This document shows positions 11,684 to 24,151 of a stretch of DNA of 64,000 nucleotides, one piece after another. The stretch comes from Euonymus europaeus. Lineage: Eukaryota > Streptophyta > Magnoliopsida > Celastrales > Celastraceae. Position 1 is the stretch's first letter. The number at the start of each line of letters is the position of its first letter. Location of the stretch: the NCBI GenBank assembly GCA_963580455.1, contig OY756958.1, forward strand, positions 19,294,501-19,358,500, read 5' to 3'. The position numbers were made by a program, and so were the translations under genes. The notes under the pieces are model-generated. The model saw only the letters and a program-made list of their open reading frames with translations, did no database searches and was not told the origin of the DNA.

Positions 11684-11690
11684 TTATATA
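11684..11690 (-). promoter_or_regulatory. TATA box of the WOX5 gene
   Basis: Minus-strand TATATAA lies 74 bp upstream of the chosen WOX5 ATG (11610). Transcription would start near 11660, which supports the 11610 start over the in-frame ATG at 11661. Confidence 0.6.
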
Positions 11691-13597
11691 TTACAAAAGA
11701 TGAATATTTTTAATTTCTTAGGTCTTATAGCTTTTTCCTTTTGTACTTATCTTTTGTGTTTTTGTTTAATTAGTTGATCAAAGTGTTACAGAATCAGATA
11801 TTTGTTTATTGGAGTCTCATGCTTTGATTTTAGAGACTGAGTTTGGATTGTGCGGATTTGATCTGTTTGTTTTTTGCCCTGTTTTTAGTGCACAGGGGAA
11901 AAAAAAAGGAATTTCAAAGTTTTGGTCGGAGAGCAGACAAGATGCGAGTTGCTCCAATTTTGAACATGAAAAAGTATTAGATAGGGGTTTTTTTTTGTGT
12001 GTTTTTCAGTAAAGTTTGTGCACTTGCTTCTATTAATTATTTATGGCTTTATAGAAAGGTTTTGGGTTTTGTTTATGTTGTTAGTAGTCTTAATATAGTC
12101 TAACTCTACAGCAGGACATGTGATGTGAGCAAACCCAAGTATCAGCTAAAGAACATAATAAGATCACTGACAAATTTCTGATGCAATAAGATTAATTGAA
12201 GGAAGTGAAAGTCAAAGAGTCCACATTGTCTGATCTGGATTGGAGGGTTGTGATCAAAGCATGCAGCTACTGACAGAGATACTGGAGTTAGGTTGACTAT
12301 AAATGATCACTAAAGTTGAGTCAAATAATGTTGTGGGAACACAACACAAAAGCCACCAAATTGAGACAACTCATGACCAGCCAAATGTGAGAAACTGCAG
12401 CTTGGATTTTCTTAATTATGTCACTTTGTTGGTGGCTTCTGTCTTTTGGCACTTTTTGCTTCCAGGAACCCCAAAAAGCCCATTTTTCTCACATTTCTCA
12501 TTGTATGTTAGTGACTAGCTAGTCATAGGAAGATCAATAAATTAGATGACTTCAAAAGTAAAAGCAAACAATGTTTTTCAACCTTCAGTTTTGTTCTTCA
12601 GTCACTAGCCAGTCATAGCCAGGGAGATCAATTATTAGGTGATAGTAAATCTCTATGGGGTTAAATTATATAGATTTGGATATTGGTTTTGAGTTTGATT
12701 CTCACTAGGAGCTATACTCATGTGATTAATTATACGTTGAGATTTGGCTCAGCTTACAGTTTCATCAAGTGAAAAATATTTATGTACGTTGGATTACAAA
12801 TCGAATCTAGACTCATATTAGATGTTCTAAAAGTAAATTTATATGATCATTTTCGGTTAAAACAAAATAGTTAGGAATTCAAAAATTAGGGTTTATCGCG
12901 TTAGAAGCAGAGCTAATATAGTTGCATATATCGATATAAATGATATATTAATAGAGATTAAGTCTCTATTGTTGAATGAAACCAACCAAAAGAAACTAAA
13001 AAACACTACATAACAAACTCATACCAATGAGAAACAAATATTGAATGGTATGGGGAATATTGGTGTATAATTGTATAAACCACTTGGAACCAAAATATAC
13101 TAATTTGAAACTAACAATAATTACCAAATTCATGCTACTATTTTTTTTTTTTGGGTAATGAAATGCCTTGTATGTTATGCATGATGGTGTTCAGTGTTCT
13201 AGAATTTAGGTTAAGTTGTCCTCTCTCTCTCTCTCTCTCTCTCTCTGGTTAATTGTTGTCATGTTAGTCAAACAAATGCAGTGCCAAATTGTTTTTAATA
13301 ATAAAAAAATCTTTCAATTCCCGAGTATGTTTGCATTTACGAAATATACAGCACCGAATATTTGTCTCCTAGCATTTGGCACTAACAGGCTGCGGTGTGC
13401 TCTAACTTCTAGGCATATACATATATATATACACATTACCTACTCATTAATTTTAATTAATATTCTTATTTCTTCGTTTGCTTTTATTTTATTTTTGACA
13501 AAATAATATACTATTTGGCTTATATTCATTAATGATCTTTTCCTTCCTAATTATGAGTGCCCAATTCGTTCGAGTCCGAACCACGATGAACAACTAT
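11691..13597. other. WOX5 upstream region, no other gene seen
   Basis: The 1.9 kb between WOX5 and the Harbinger element holds no credible reading frame. AT-rich promoter-like DNA predominates, with a CT microsatellite at 13220-13246 and an AGTCACTAGCCAGTCATAG-like block near 12600 that echoes 12510-12528. Confidence 0.5.
13220..13246. repeat. (CT)n microsatellite
   Basis: An uninterrupted CT run of about 27 bp. The open frame through it is low-complexity only. Confidence 0.95.
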
Positions 13598-13885
13598 GTG
13601 CCTGTTTGGGAGTGCTGTGAGGTGCTGTGTGGTATAAAACTGTGGTGCTGTTCGGTGAGTTTAAACGCAGTTAAGCGTTTGGCGGATCACTTTTAAAACT
13701 GTGGTGAAGTGCGTTTCAATGCAGTTTAGTTTTTTTTTGCTATAAATTATAATATTAATTTAAGGATGAACTAGATTGACATTAATTCATTACATATTTT
13801 AATAAAATACGTGGAAATTAAATAAATTTAACAAATACATTTAATACATTAATCACAAATACATTTACTAAATACATACAATAAA

Positions 13886-15172
13886 CTAATACTGTCCATA
13901 CACCTCTGCAGCAATCATATCGCGTGTAGCTGCCATATGTAGATCCTCATAAGAATCTGGATGATATTCTGAAGTGTTTGCTCCATCTCCATGTCCATCC
14001 ACACTTGACATATCCAAATTATGTCCACCATGCGGACTAAAAACACCGTCATCCATCGTGCGTAATCTTATAAAATTGTGCAGAGTAACACAAGCCACCA
14101 CGATCCTCACTTGAGTACGAAAGTCGTAGGAGGGCATTCTTGATAGGATGTGCCATCTATTTTTCAATAGACCAAAAGTCCGCTCAATCACTGATCGGAG
14201 AGAAGAATGAGCATGATTAAAAGCTTCTCGCGGTGTCGATGCAGCGGGACCATTTCGGAATACCTCCATATGGTATCTATGTCCCCTATACGGTGATAAA
14301 AATCCAGTCTGGTTTGGATAGCCTGAATCGACCAAATAATATTTTCCTGTACATCAATGATGCAAATATAAAGTTTAGCGAATAAGCAAATTCATGAAAA
14401 TCAAGGAGAAATCGATAAATATTATTCTCTACATACCAGGGGGAGGGTACGGAAAGTTAGAGTTGACGTTTGTGATAACAGTGTTGAAAATACGTGAATC
14501 ATGCGCAGATCCCTCCCAACCCGCACACAGAAATGTGAATAACATGTCGAAGTCACATGCAGCCATGACATTCTGTGTGGTGACCCCTTTTCTCCCAATA
14601 AACCTAGTCCTGTCATCTGTCGGTACTACGGCTGGAACATGAGTCCCATCAATAGCTCCGATGCAATCTTTAAAGAATGGAAAATATCGGTCGTCTCCCT
14701 CAATCTGTCTCGGTGTAGTCGAGAATGTGGGATCTCGTGGTCGAATAATATCATCCGACATCCGAACTAAACTTTCTAGGACACTGTGGAAATGGCGATG
14801 GATTGTTTCTCCGGAATGTACAAATCTATTTGCCACTGGCCGATTACCTAGACCATGGGCTACAGTGTAAACAAATATTCCGACCATCTCATGCAATCCA
14901 ATCTCCCCACTTGACTGGAGACCATAGTTCGTGCTCAAGTCATTGCATAGATCATTGAATACCCTCATGTCCATCCTCAACATAGATACACATGTTCTTC
15001 TATTACCCCGTAATAGATCCCTTATGTACATGTTACCTGTGTAAGAAGATGACGAAGGAGGTGCACGAGGAATATCATCGATGACCTCGTTGTAACATGC
15101 CATTGCAGCAACAGTAATGGCCGCAATTTCATCGAGGGAGAAAATTTCATTTTCATTAGTGGGGTCTGCCAT
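13886..15172 (-). CDS. PIF/Harbinger DDE transposase
   Basis: Two exons, 15172-14437 and 14346-13886, spliced across a 90-bp intron (donor GTATGT, acceptor TGTACAG). They give 1,197 nt and 398 aa without interruption. The splice restores PPPGKYYLVDSGYPNQTG, which is continuous in this family. Catalytic DDE residues are visible: D in FKDCIGAIDGTHVP, D in GWEGSAHDSRIF, and E in SVIERTFGLLKNRW. This matches the DDE_Tnp_4 endonuclease family that cuts and pastes Harbinger elements, acting in the nucleus with the ORF1 protein. An N-terminal segment (RRTCVSMLRMDMRVFNDLC) corresponds to the usual helical region. Length and spacing are normal for PIF-type transposases. The divergently named neighbour ORF1 lies 327 bp upstream on the same strand. 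Confidence 0.92.
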
Positions 15173-15499
15173 GTCCTGAGATTAAAAGTATAAAACCTGG
15201 ATTAACATGCAACCAACCTCATGTTGTGCTAAGCTAAAGTATAAAGAACTCACAGATTCATTAAAAATCTGTCCACAATAAACATGGCATTAAAAGTATG
15301 AAAAAACTCACAGATGCATATAAAATATGTCTGAAACGGTAGCACATAATGAAATACACAAATAGTAGCATATAAATTTATTGAAAGGGTAAAACAAATG
15401 ACGAAAACCATCGAAAAACAAAGCCTGCCTACAACTAAAGTACGTAATAATAATAAACAAACTCAGTCTCAGCAAACAGTCAGCAAAGTAAAAGTCTCT

Positions 15500-16764
15500 T
15501 CAGTTGGAGCCAGATGCTCCAGGTCCCATCGAGTCCGCATACTTCATCTTTAACCATGCAAGCTGCCAATCTCTGCGAATCATAGCAGTGAAGAACTCAC
15601 GCTCTTCCTTTTTCTGAAATAGCCTAAATGCAAACATAAGCAGGTCACCAATCTCAGAAGTCTCCGGAATGTCCGCTAGAATATGCATACAGTCAGTGAT
15701 TTCGGCCTTAGCCTCAGTCTGTGGAGTAGGTGGAGGGGCTGTCATGACGTGAGTTCGACTATTCACGGCAGACACCAGATTGCCCAAAGACTTGCTCATT
15801 TCCTCACGGTAGTCACCTGCTCTGCGCTTTTTCTTTCCGCGAGTCCCTGGCGTGCCTGACCTCCTCCTAACCTGTCGATGTTGTGGAATGGGGGAGCTGT
15901 TCACTTCACATCCATCCTCCAAATTGATGTCGTACTCTGGATCACTAGATGAGTCAGAACCGTTCAGCCCAAAGACTTGCTCAACATTGTTTCCTATGCT
16001 TGTCCTTGTCGGTTGTTCATCTGGATTAGCTGATCCAGGAATATGGGCAAACTCCCCAGTTGCAAATTGCCCTTGAAAAAGTGTTTCAAGGAGATCGAGG
16101 TGCTCAGGCCCTTGGACTTTAAACTTGGCAACCCTTTTGTCTTCCTGCATGTGTGAAAAATACATCGCGTTACCAAAATTGTAACATAACAAAACATGAT
16201 TACATTTTTCAGCATTAAACATATATGGTGTAAGAAAATGACATATAAGCTTACCTTAATTCTGCGCTCCCACCAATCATTATCAGCTAGGATTGTGTTA
16301 CGGGTATGGTCCCATCCGGTGCCCGTGTCATGAAGCCGTAATTTTTCAAACAATTTGTAGTCCTTTTTAAGATTGTCCCATTTGTTTTTCAATTGGGGTT
16401 GATCATATCGCCTCCCAGTTTTCTCAGCAAAACCGGAGACAAATTTTTGCCACCCATCTTTTGTAAAGTAAGAGCCGGGCCTCCTCCCTGCTTTCACTTG
16501 CTCGACACACAGTTCCAAGAAATTTTTTGTTTGGACAGAGTCCCAATTTGCCTTATCAGATCCATGACTTGGTTGTGGTGGAGGGGTGGTAGAGTACTCA
16601 TGCTAGATGCAATAAAAAAATTATTTAACTTATGACTACTGACTACTGTCCATCCCAATATTAAATGCATCAACCATCAGCTCTCATTTTGAGGAAAAAA
16701 AACCAACAGCAGCAACATTTCAATAACAAATATGAAAGCAAGAAATTGAACTTACCCCAATCAT
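15500..16764 (-). CDS. PIF/Harbinger ORF1, Myb/SANT-like DNA-binding protein
   Basis: The proposed exons are 16764-16756 (ATG plus two codons), 16602-16255 and 16144-15500, giving 1,002 nt and 333 aa with all junctions in phase 0. The second and third exons are well supported: donor GTAAGC after ...WWERRIK and acceptor CATGCAG before EDKRVAKFKVQGPEH. The nine-base first exon is a guess, made because an in-frame TAG that looks like an acceptor (CATCTAG) precedes HEYSTTPPPQ. The N-terminal part (FLELCVEQVKAGRRPGSYFT, GWQKFVSGFAEKTG, QLKNKWDNLKKDYK) is a Myb/SANT-like domain. The middle has a basic GKKKRRAG stretch, a probable nuclear signal. In known elements ORF1 binds the transposon ends and helps import the transposase. 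Confidence 0.82.
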
Positions 16765-17193
16765 GCATTTTCTATTTAAAGGTACATTGGATATATATTG
16801 GAGATGTTTACCTGAGATTGTGTAATTGAGGTGAGGTGATTGACAAAGAACCAATTCAAAGCTCAGTAGACTGCTGTTGTTCCTGCACAGACACATGAAA
16901 TCAGTGTTTGTAAATCAATTTGTAAAAAAATACATGTAATTATGCTATAAGTTGACTCTAGTGTTATTGCAATAAACATCCAAGTAAGTCAGTTTTGATG
17001 ACTGAAATGCCTTGAAGAATGCAGTAAACATGTCCATTACATTTCACATAGAGAGTATGGAATATCATTACAAAAAGGTAAGCAAAGATTTCAAGACGGA
17101 TGGGCAAACAATTGAGGAGAAATTTCTTGAGATAACTTGAATAAAATATGAGTTCTCCAACGAAAAATAAGAATAAAGTATTAACCATGAATA

Positions 17194-17311
17194 AGTAGCT
17201 CTTTAACCTCTACTTCAAATAAGAGAAGAGATGAAAGAAAAAAAATTAAGTTAGTAGCTCTTTAACCTCTACTTCAAATAAGAGAAGAGATGAAAGAAAA
17301 AAAATTAAGTT
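17194..17311. repeat. 59-bp x2 tandem duplication inside the Harbinger element
   Basis: AGTAGCTCTTTAACCTCTAC... repeats exactly or nearly so at 17194 and 17253. A third, diverged and partial copy (CCATGAATAAATAGCTCTTT) is at about 18080-18119. It lies in the non-coding right part of the transposon, upstream of ORF1. Confidence 0.9.
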
Positions 17312-18751
17312 TGTCTTTAACATCTTACGGAAAATCTCACACTGCATAGCAGAACTACAAAAAGAGGATACCAATATACAAAGTAATAAAGCCAAAAATA
17401 GTGTTACTGTGTAAATATTCATGCACGAAGACTTTGTTGTTTAAATAATTAAGAGTCTAATGAATTAACAGTTTGTTTTCGTCTATTTTCTTGCAAAAGA
17501 TTTCGTCAAGATGGAGCCCCAAAACATTTACACAGACATGAACATCCAAAAACCTAAGAGACAGAAGAAAATACCCTCGTCATTTCTGTTGTATACTAGA
17601 AACCTATCTCTCTCTATAGTCTATACCCAATTACCATCCAAAAGCACCGACCCCAAAACAGAACAATCAAAAACCCAATATCAAACCGACATAAAGAAAA
17701 GGTAGAAGCCCTGCGACAGCAATAATACATTCTCTGGAGGAAGAGATTCTCACCAAACACAGGGTACCTATACAGTAATCATACACACACACACACACAT
17801 ATATATAAAATTTGTATATGTGAATACAAGGCCCAAAAAGACAGCGTGCCCCTGACCCGAGCCAATTGATTCGGGATTATTTTTTCAATTACCAGAATCT
17901 ACTCTTCACACAATCCCTTTCCTCTCTCTATAGATCCGCTGTCTGTGGCCACAAAAACCTCTGAAGTATTTCCCCTCTTTCTTCCTAAAACCCTCCATCG
18001 GAGCCACAATAGCTTTGGGAAAGACGTGATAATGGTTGCTATTATGTCGATCACTCCAAACAGGAGGAGGAAGAAGCATTGACCATGAATAAATAGCTCT
18101 TTAACGTCTACTTCAACTCAGTCGATTCAGCAAGGTTAATAAGCAAAAAAAATAAGAGGGTGAACTCACCAGAGATTAAGAGACACTCAACAAATCAGAG
18201 ACTCTATGAAGAGCAGCGAACCTTGCTCCGAGTTTGCTGTCAAAACAAGAAATGAGAAAGGGAGATGGGTGTTTCAGTGAGGAAAAGTGTGAAATTGAAA
18301 AGAAATACAAGGGAAGAAGATAGATTGTTACCGGAGGTTTGTCGTTGCAGCGGAGGACGCGAGCTTCGCCTTCGTGCGATCTAGGGTTCACACGACAAAT
18401 GGGACTGATCTGCTTTTGGGTCTTTGAAACGGCGTTCTGGCCAGTGTTAAGACGCGATGGGCTTCCAAACAGTTTGGGCCAAAGTTACGTCCGAACGCAA
18501 CCTAAACACGGGCCTTAAACGCAGGGGCAAACGGGCACTATATAAACCAATAACCTATTATAAAACATTATAAATAAGAGTTAAAATTAAAAGAGAAAAT
18601 AAGAGTAATTATATAAGCAGCTACTCAGAACGAATATAAATGTATGCATCTTTGTCTACATAAAATGTCTGGATAAGTGTATTTTCATTTGAATCTTCAA
18701 TGCATAAAAACATTTCTCAAATATATTGGGTTTTGAAATTAAAAATTACGG

Positions 18752-19369
18752 GCATTTCGTTAGTATTTACAAGAGGAATGAGACGAGATAAAAGTGAGAA
18801 TCGTTCATTCTCTTGTTTTGTTGAGGTTAATTTCAAACTCATCATACTCTTATTCCCTCCTTATCTCCATTAGTCAAGCTCACAAAAATTGTGGGATTGA
18901 TTAATCTCCACAAGGGAGCATAACACGACATTTTATTGTTAATCCAGTGAGACGAATGTAAGATGAACATTGTCATGTTTGATATAATAAAATGAAGAAA
19001 TGGCATGAGTGTTAAAATTTTAATTTTGATTACTTATTAATAAGTGGTAAAATAATCTTTTAAATATCAAAACTCATTTTTCATTATGAAGATTAGTTAA
19101 TCTCACCATTTTGCTGAGTTTGGTTAATCTCCATAATGAGAAAATGAGGGTGAGATGAGTTTGAGATTCCACACTCCCAAACACAACCAAATAAGGGAAT
19201 AGATGATTCAATTTTCATTTTCATCTCGCCTCATTTAAAAGACTATTTTATACCTTATGATGTTTGACATTCTAACAATCATGCTCATTTTTCATTTCAT
19301 ATCAAACATGTTTATACTCATTTCACACTCGCCTCACTCTCATGCTCATTGAATTAGCAATCAAATGTC
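18752..19369. mobile_element. MITE-like element, copy 1
   Basis: It starts GCATTTCGTTAGTATTTAC and ends ATTAGCAATCAAATGTC, which inverted gives GACATTTGATTGCTAAT, so short imperfect TIRs bound it. Internal AATGAG...GTTGAG...AATCTCC blocks and the whole right end recur in 19494-19819. No coding capacity. The superfamily is not clear and no target duplication could be fixed. Confidence 0.55.
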
Positions 19370-19493
19370 TTGTTAAAACTTTGTAGTAGTTTTTGGAGGG
19401 CATGCATGGTAATGCTGATGCAATTTAAATTCATATATTGCTCCTTCAATGGTAAGCAACTTGACCAGAGATCCAATAAAAGATAATAACAGA

Positions 19494-19819
19494 GCATTTG
19501 GTTGGCATTTAGAAAGGGAATGGGGTTAGATGAGGGTGTGAATCACTCATTCCCTTATTTGGTTGAGTTTGAAAGGGTGGAATCTCAAACTCAAGATATT
19601 CTCATTCTCTCCTTGTGGAGATTAGCCAAGTTCACTAAAATGGAGGAATTGGTTAATCTCTATAAGAGACTAAGAGAGAGTGAGTTTTAACACTCATGCT
19701 CACTCTCCGTTTCATATGATAAATATTTTAGTGCTCATCTAACGTTCATTGACACTCGCCTCATACTCATACTGGCCTTAATGCTCATCTCACACTTATT
19801 AGACTAGCAATCAAATGTC
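19494..19819. mobile_element. MITE-like element, copy 2
   Basis: GCATTTGGTTGGCATTT at the left and ACTAGCAATCAAATGTC at the right form imperfect TIRs. The interior (AAAGGGAATG, CACTCATTCCCTTATTTGGT, GTTAATCTC, CACTCGCCTCA) parallels copy 1. It is shorter (326 bp) than copy 1 (618 bp), so copy 1 probably carries an extra or duplicated centre. Short plus-strand open frame 19502-19690 is incidental. Confidence 0.55.
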
Positions 19820-19997
19820 TTGTAAGGACATGCACAAAGAGTTACGAGGAGGATTATTAAAGGTGTGTATTGGAAATAGTGCTATATCATGTCTTGTTTA
19901 GATGTCCTCTTTAAGCGTGTTGAATTGGTGAGTAGACATATCCCATAAAATTCCCAGACATTTTTAAGGTTTAAGAGAGACTACACTACACTAAATT

Positions 19998-20042
19998 GAT
20001 ATAGATATATAGATATAGATATAGATATAGATATAGATATAT
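19998..20042. repeat. (GATATA)n microsatellite
   Basis: Hexamer ATATAG/TAGATA repeats of about 45 bp. The following 20043-20486 shows no gene. Confidence 0.9.
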
Positions 20043-20486
20043 AATTGTATAATATTATGTAGTGGAGAAGCGAGAAGGCTAGAGCGAAATATAGGGCACG
20101 CGTGAAATTTATGTTTATCTATTTGCTGTCTTTTAATTGCTTGTCTCGGCAATGTTTGTCGGTAATCCCATGCCATTATGCCAACACCGAGAGAGTGTGG
20201 ACACCGTCCGGGCAAAAAGGGAGGAAAAGTAAGAAACACCAACACCACTAATCAAACAAGGACACCAATCACATTCTGGAGGCCCCAATCATACCAGATC
20301 AATCACTCCACTACTGCAAATAAGGCCACCTAATTGGTCCCACAAGTTGGTCCCTTACAAACAATTATACTCATGCAACTAACAATAGTAGAATTAGGGT
20401 TTCATCCATAGCTTAAGGGACTGTTAGTGGTGGAGGAGGGATCAGGAGAGTCCCCGATATAAATTTGACATTAATTTCATTGAAAC

Positions 20487-20710
20487 TAGCTAGAGGTGTC
20501 AAATGGGTCCGGGGTCGTTGACTCCGAACAACCCGACCCGACCTTGGTCCGTGCTAGGCTTATAACAACGGGCTGGCACGCCTGTTTAGGCCCGATTTTG
20601 AAGAAGAAAAAATAAAGAGATTTTTATTTTTAAAATATAGATAGGGGAATTGAAGTCGCTAATAATTAAACCAACAGGTCGCCTCCGTGCCAGCCCAAAT
20701 TACATCTCTA
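20487..20710. mobile_element. hAT-like MITE
   Basis: The left end TAGCTAGAGGTGTCAAATGGG and the right end, inverted TAGAGATGTAATTTGGG, are imperfect TIRs. The flanks ATTGAAAC (20479-20486) and ATTGGAAC (20711-20718) are a near-perfect 8-bp duplication, the hAT length. The interior is rich in GGGTC/CCCGACC blocks, as in a common class of plant hAT MITEs. It does not code. Confidence 0.65.
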
Positions 20711-20718
20711 ATTGGAAC

Positions 20719-23700
20719 TTTCCAGAACCTTTTCCCCAACAACCTCCAATCACTCCGTCGAAGGGTTAAAAGCAATTATCAGAATGAAATTGAGAATTTG
20801 GTGAAATAATGCAGAAAATCAAAACAAAAGTAAACACCATGTAGTAACTGGTTTTCGTCCAGATTTGGTTCAAAAATAATAAAAAGGATTAAAAGAGGGG
20901 AAAATAAAATAGTAACTTTTTGTGTTTAGAGTAAACAAGAAGAATGATGAGATTATTTTTGTGGTTTTATTATGAATCGCATCAGTAATTTTAGTGATGA
21001 TGTTGTGCACTAGAATACTCGAATCAGGGACTCTACGACATGCTGTGATTCAGTATATATGAAATATTGAGTGAAAAAGTGACATTTTTGTCTTAATATC
21101 CATATATATATATATATATGGATATATATATATTGTGTGTGTATATCTATATATGTGTATGTGTGTACAAGGAAGTCCACGTGTGGGGACAAGAGTACAT
21201 ATATGTGTGTGTGGTATGTACATGGGAGATATGTGGTCCGTGATTAATGGAATTATTGGGTATTTCTCAGCAATTCGGTGATCAAAATTAAATCCAATAA
21301 ATATCATAAGTTTATATTTTTAAGATTAAATTCGATCACATGTCATAAGTTGGTATCTTTTAGGAGAAAAATCTAAATGATAAGTTAGTATTTCTTTTGA
21401 AAGATAAGTTCAGGTCATATATATAATACTGACTTTCCACATTTATTATTAGATTCTCTTAATTTTTGAGAAGCCACGGATCACACAAAAATAAAATCTC
21501 TTATTTTTAGAGTCACGGGTTCCATTCTCATGACTCTACACTTCTACCCATGATTCTACGTCTCACCTCACTCGTGACTCTGCCTTTCTATAAAAACTAA
21601 GAAGAATTGGGGAAAAGGGAGGAAGAAAGAGAGAAAAAGAAAAAGACTAGGAAAATTAGGAAATCATTATCATCACCACAACCTCTCAACCTCCCGTGCT
21701 TCACCTTAATCATCACTGGTTCATCATCTCAAGCACACCACCACCAGAAGTGGCCCTTCTTCACAAATCCACCCGAGTGTCATCCTCTCACCTAAAGCCA
21801 ACATCCATCGCCATCATTAACCATCCTCCAGCTCCTTGATCTTCTAGTTTTTGTTTAGTTCTTTTCAGATCCCAATTGATTTGTTTGAGGTAAAGGTTCT
21901 ACTTTGTTATAGTGTAGATCTCTGCAATTTGAATCGGGTTCTTGGTGCCTAGTTAGTTCATGTGTTTCATAGATTAATGCATGGGTGTAGATTTTGTATA
22001 TGTGTTTAGTGTTGTTAATTATTGTTATTACATGATGGATTTGATTGGAATTTTTTTATTTTTTTCTTCCTCCCACCTAAAACTCAAAACCCACATCCCC
22101 ATTTTCATTCACTCACCGGGAATTCTTCTTATTTGCCGTATCATTTTCACTCATCACCCGAAGCCACCATCATATAGCACCATCACATATCATACTTCAA
22201 AGTCATAACCCGAGCACTTCCTATCATCATCCGAACACTTTTCCTCTAGCCTTCATTTTCACTTGAGGTTTAGTCTCAATTACTTGAGATTGTGAAAGAT
22301 AAATTCTCGACTTAAATGAAAATAGATGTGCTTAAATTTACTAGTTGATGTTTAAATGTCTAAGTTTATATGATTTTGGAAGAAAAATTTATATCTATAT
22401 GTGTATGTGTTGGTTTTTATTTTTATCTTGAGATTGTGAAAGGTTTAGACTTTCATAATTGTTGTCGGAAGAAAAGAGAAGAGGAAAAAGAGAGGCTAGA
22501 CAAAAATTAGTGAATCATTATCATCACCACAACCTCACTTGTAGCTACATCTCTTGAACTTGACTTCACCATTACAATCTCTCCTCTCAACAACTTGAGC
22601 CAGTTGCCACATCACTTAATTTCTCATCAATTTACCTTCACTTGAGAACCACAGACTCATCATCTCATCATAGTTCTGTCGTTAATTCAGCCAATCCATA
22701 GGTCCCTATGCATGTATTTTACACACACACATATATATGTTTTGCTGTCATTTTGTATATTATATATATATTGGATGCTATGTGCAGATATATTAGATAT
22801 ATGTGATGTTACGTGTGTGTAAATATATTGGATGTTACATGAAGATATTATATATATATATATATATATGATGCCACGTGTAGATATGTTATATTTATGT
22901 TCGTGCGATGATATATGTATATATTACATTTATGCATATGTGATGCTATTCCATATGTGATGATGCATATCTATTTATCTATTTATTTATTTTTATATAT
23001 AAGAACCATGAGATTGGAGAGATTTTATGGCGAGTGAGCAGGTGTGATTCTTACTCGCGCATGTGGGCTGTTGTTTGATGTGATTTCAACCCTCTAATTG
23101 TTATTTCTATTCGGTATCCAACGGTTGTGATAATTTTCATTATAGGACTTACATTTAATGCTCCTTTTATGTCCTATTATTGTCAAAGAACAGTAGATAT
23201 TGTGCGTTCACATGTGTATATGGAGAGCTTTTTGACAGGTGTATATGTCTTGTACACTTTTAATGCTTCAACGTGGCAATGGATATGTGTTGTACACCTT
23301 TGAACGCTTCAACATGGCACTAAAGTAAAGTAGAAATTTTTGCTCTTTAGGCTCTCGAATCTGCTAGAATTTAGTTTGTGCATTCGTTCTCGATGTCTTG
23401 TGATTTTCGAGTCTGTCGATTTTTTGGGTATGATTTGGTTTATGTTGTGCAATTCAATTCCGATGATAAATACACTCTTCTTTTCATTGAGATTTCTCTC
23501 CCACTATCTATTCATGTACCATATAGATTTTGGGGGTTTGTCTAAAGGCTCCACCTCGTCTCCTACAGAGTTATTTCTTATGTAAGGTTAGATTCAAAGC
23601 CAGCGTGGTAAGTTTGTGTTTCTTTTAGAGATTAGGTACGATAAGTACAACTTCGGACACGAATTTCATCATCTTCTTATGCTGATTTTTTGACATCATT

Positions 23701-24151
23701 TCTCCTCTTTCTCTGTATTTCACATCTTAGGTTCCCATTTATGCGCTGTTGATGTGTGAAATCGAACATAGAGGTATTTCTTTTGGAAAGCTCAATATTT
23801 TGGTACTATGATACAAACTCCGTTTTCTCTATGCAGGTACTGGTCACACCCATTGTCAAGGAAGTTGTTCTTTTAGGGTGGATGAAGATGGTACTATGAA
23901 CCTCTAGAGTAAGCCAAAATCTCTTCCCTAATATTATCATTAGGAACCTAACCTCCTCCTTTTTGGAGTCAATAGATCATGTTGAGCAGGTCAAGTTTGG
24001 TCTATGTGAGTTGGGTTTCTTCTTTTTTACTAGCAGAAGTCATCAAGAAGAGCTATAGCGAACAGAATATTGGGGTTTCATCAAAGCCATCACTTGGGAA
24101 AATAATTTTGTAAAACTTTTGTTCTAGGCATTGCACAAGCAATATAGTTAA
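20719..24151. other. Long intergenic stretch, no gene recognised
   Basis: No frame carries a known domain. It contains TA/TG microsatellites (about 21100-21165, 22700-22750, 22845-22870), a TATAAAAA at 21590-21600 followed by leader-like sequence, and a diverged direct duplication of a GA-rich block plus ATCATTATCATCACCACAAC at 21621-21686 and 22467-22537. The duplication suggests two copies of a repeated, possibly retroelement-derived, unit, but I cannot classify it. Confidence 0.45.

Larger units (their letters stand above)
13598..18538 (-). mobile_element. Complete PIF/Harbinger DNA transposon
   Basis: The left end GTGCCTGTTTGGGAGTGC and the inverted right end GTGCCCGTTTGCCCCTGC form terminal inverted repeats, and TAT flanks both sides (13595-13597 and 18539-18541) as a 3-bp target duplication. 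An alternative cut would give 4 bp, CTAT. The 4.9-kb interior encodes, both on the minus strand, a DDE transposase (13886-15172) and a Myb/SANT-type ORF1 (15500-16764), the two-gene layout known for PIF/Harbinger elements. Subterminal direct repeats such as AAAACTGTGGTG (near 13636 and 13695) lie inside the left end. No stop interrupts either spliced frame, so the element may be autonomous or only recently silenced. Confidence 0.88.

Noticed and set aside
15852..16635. Plus-strand frames over the Harbinger ORF1
   Set aside because: Shadows of the minus-strand exons, with no recognisable domain.
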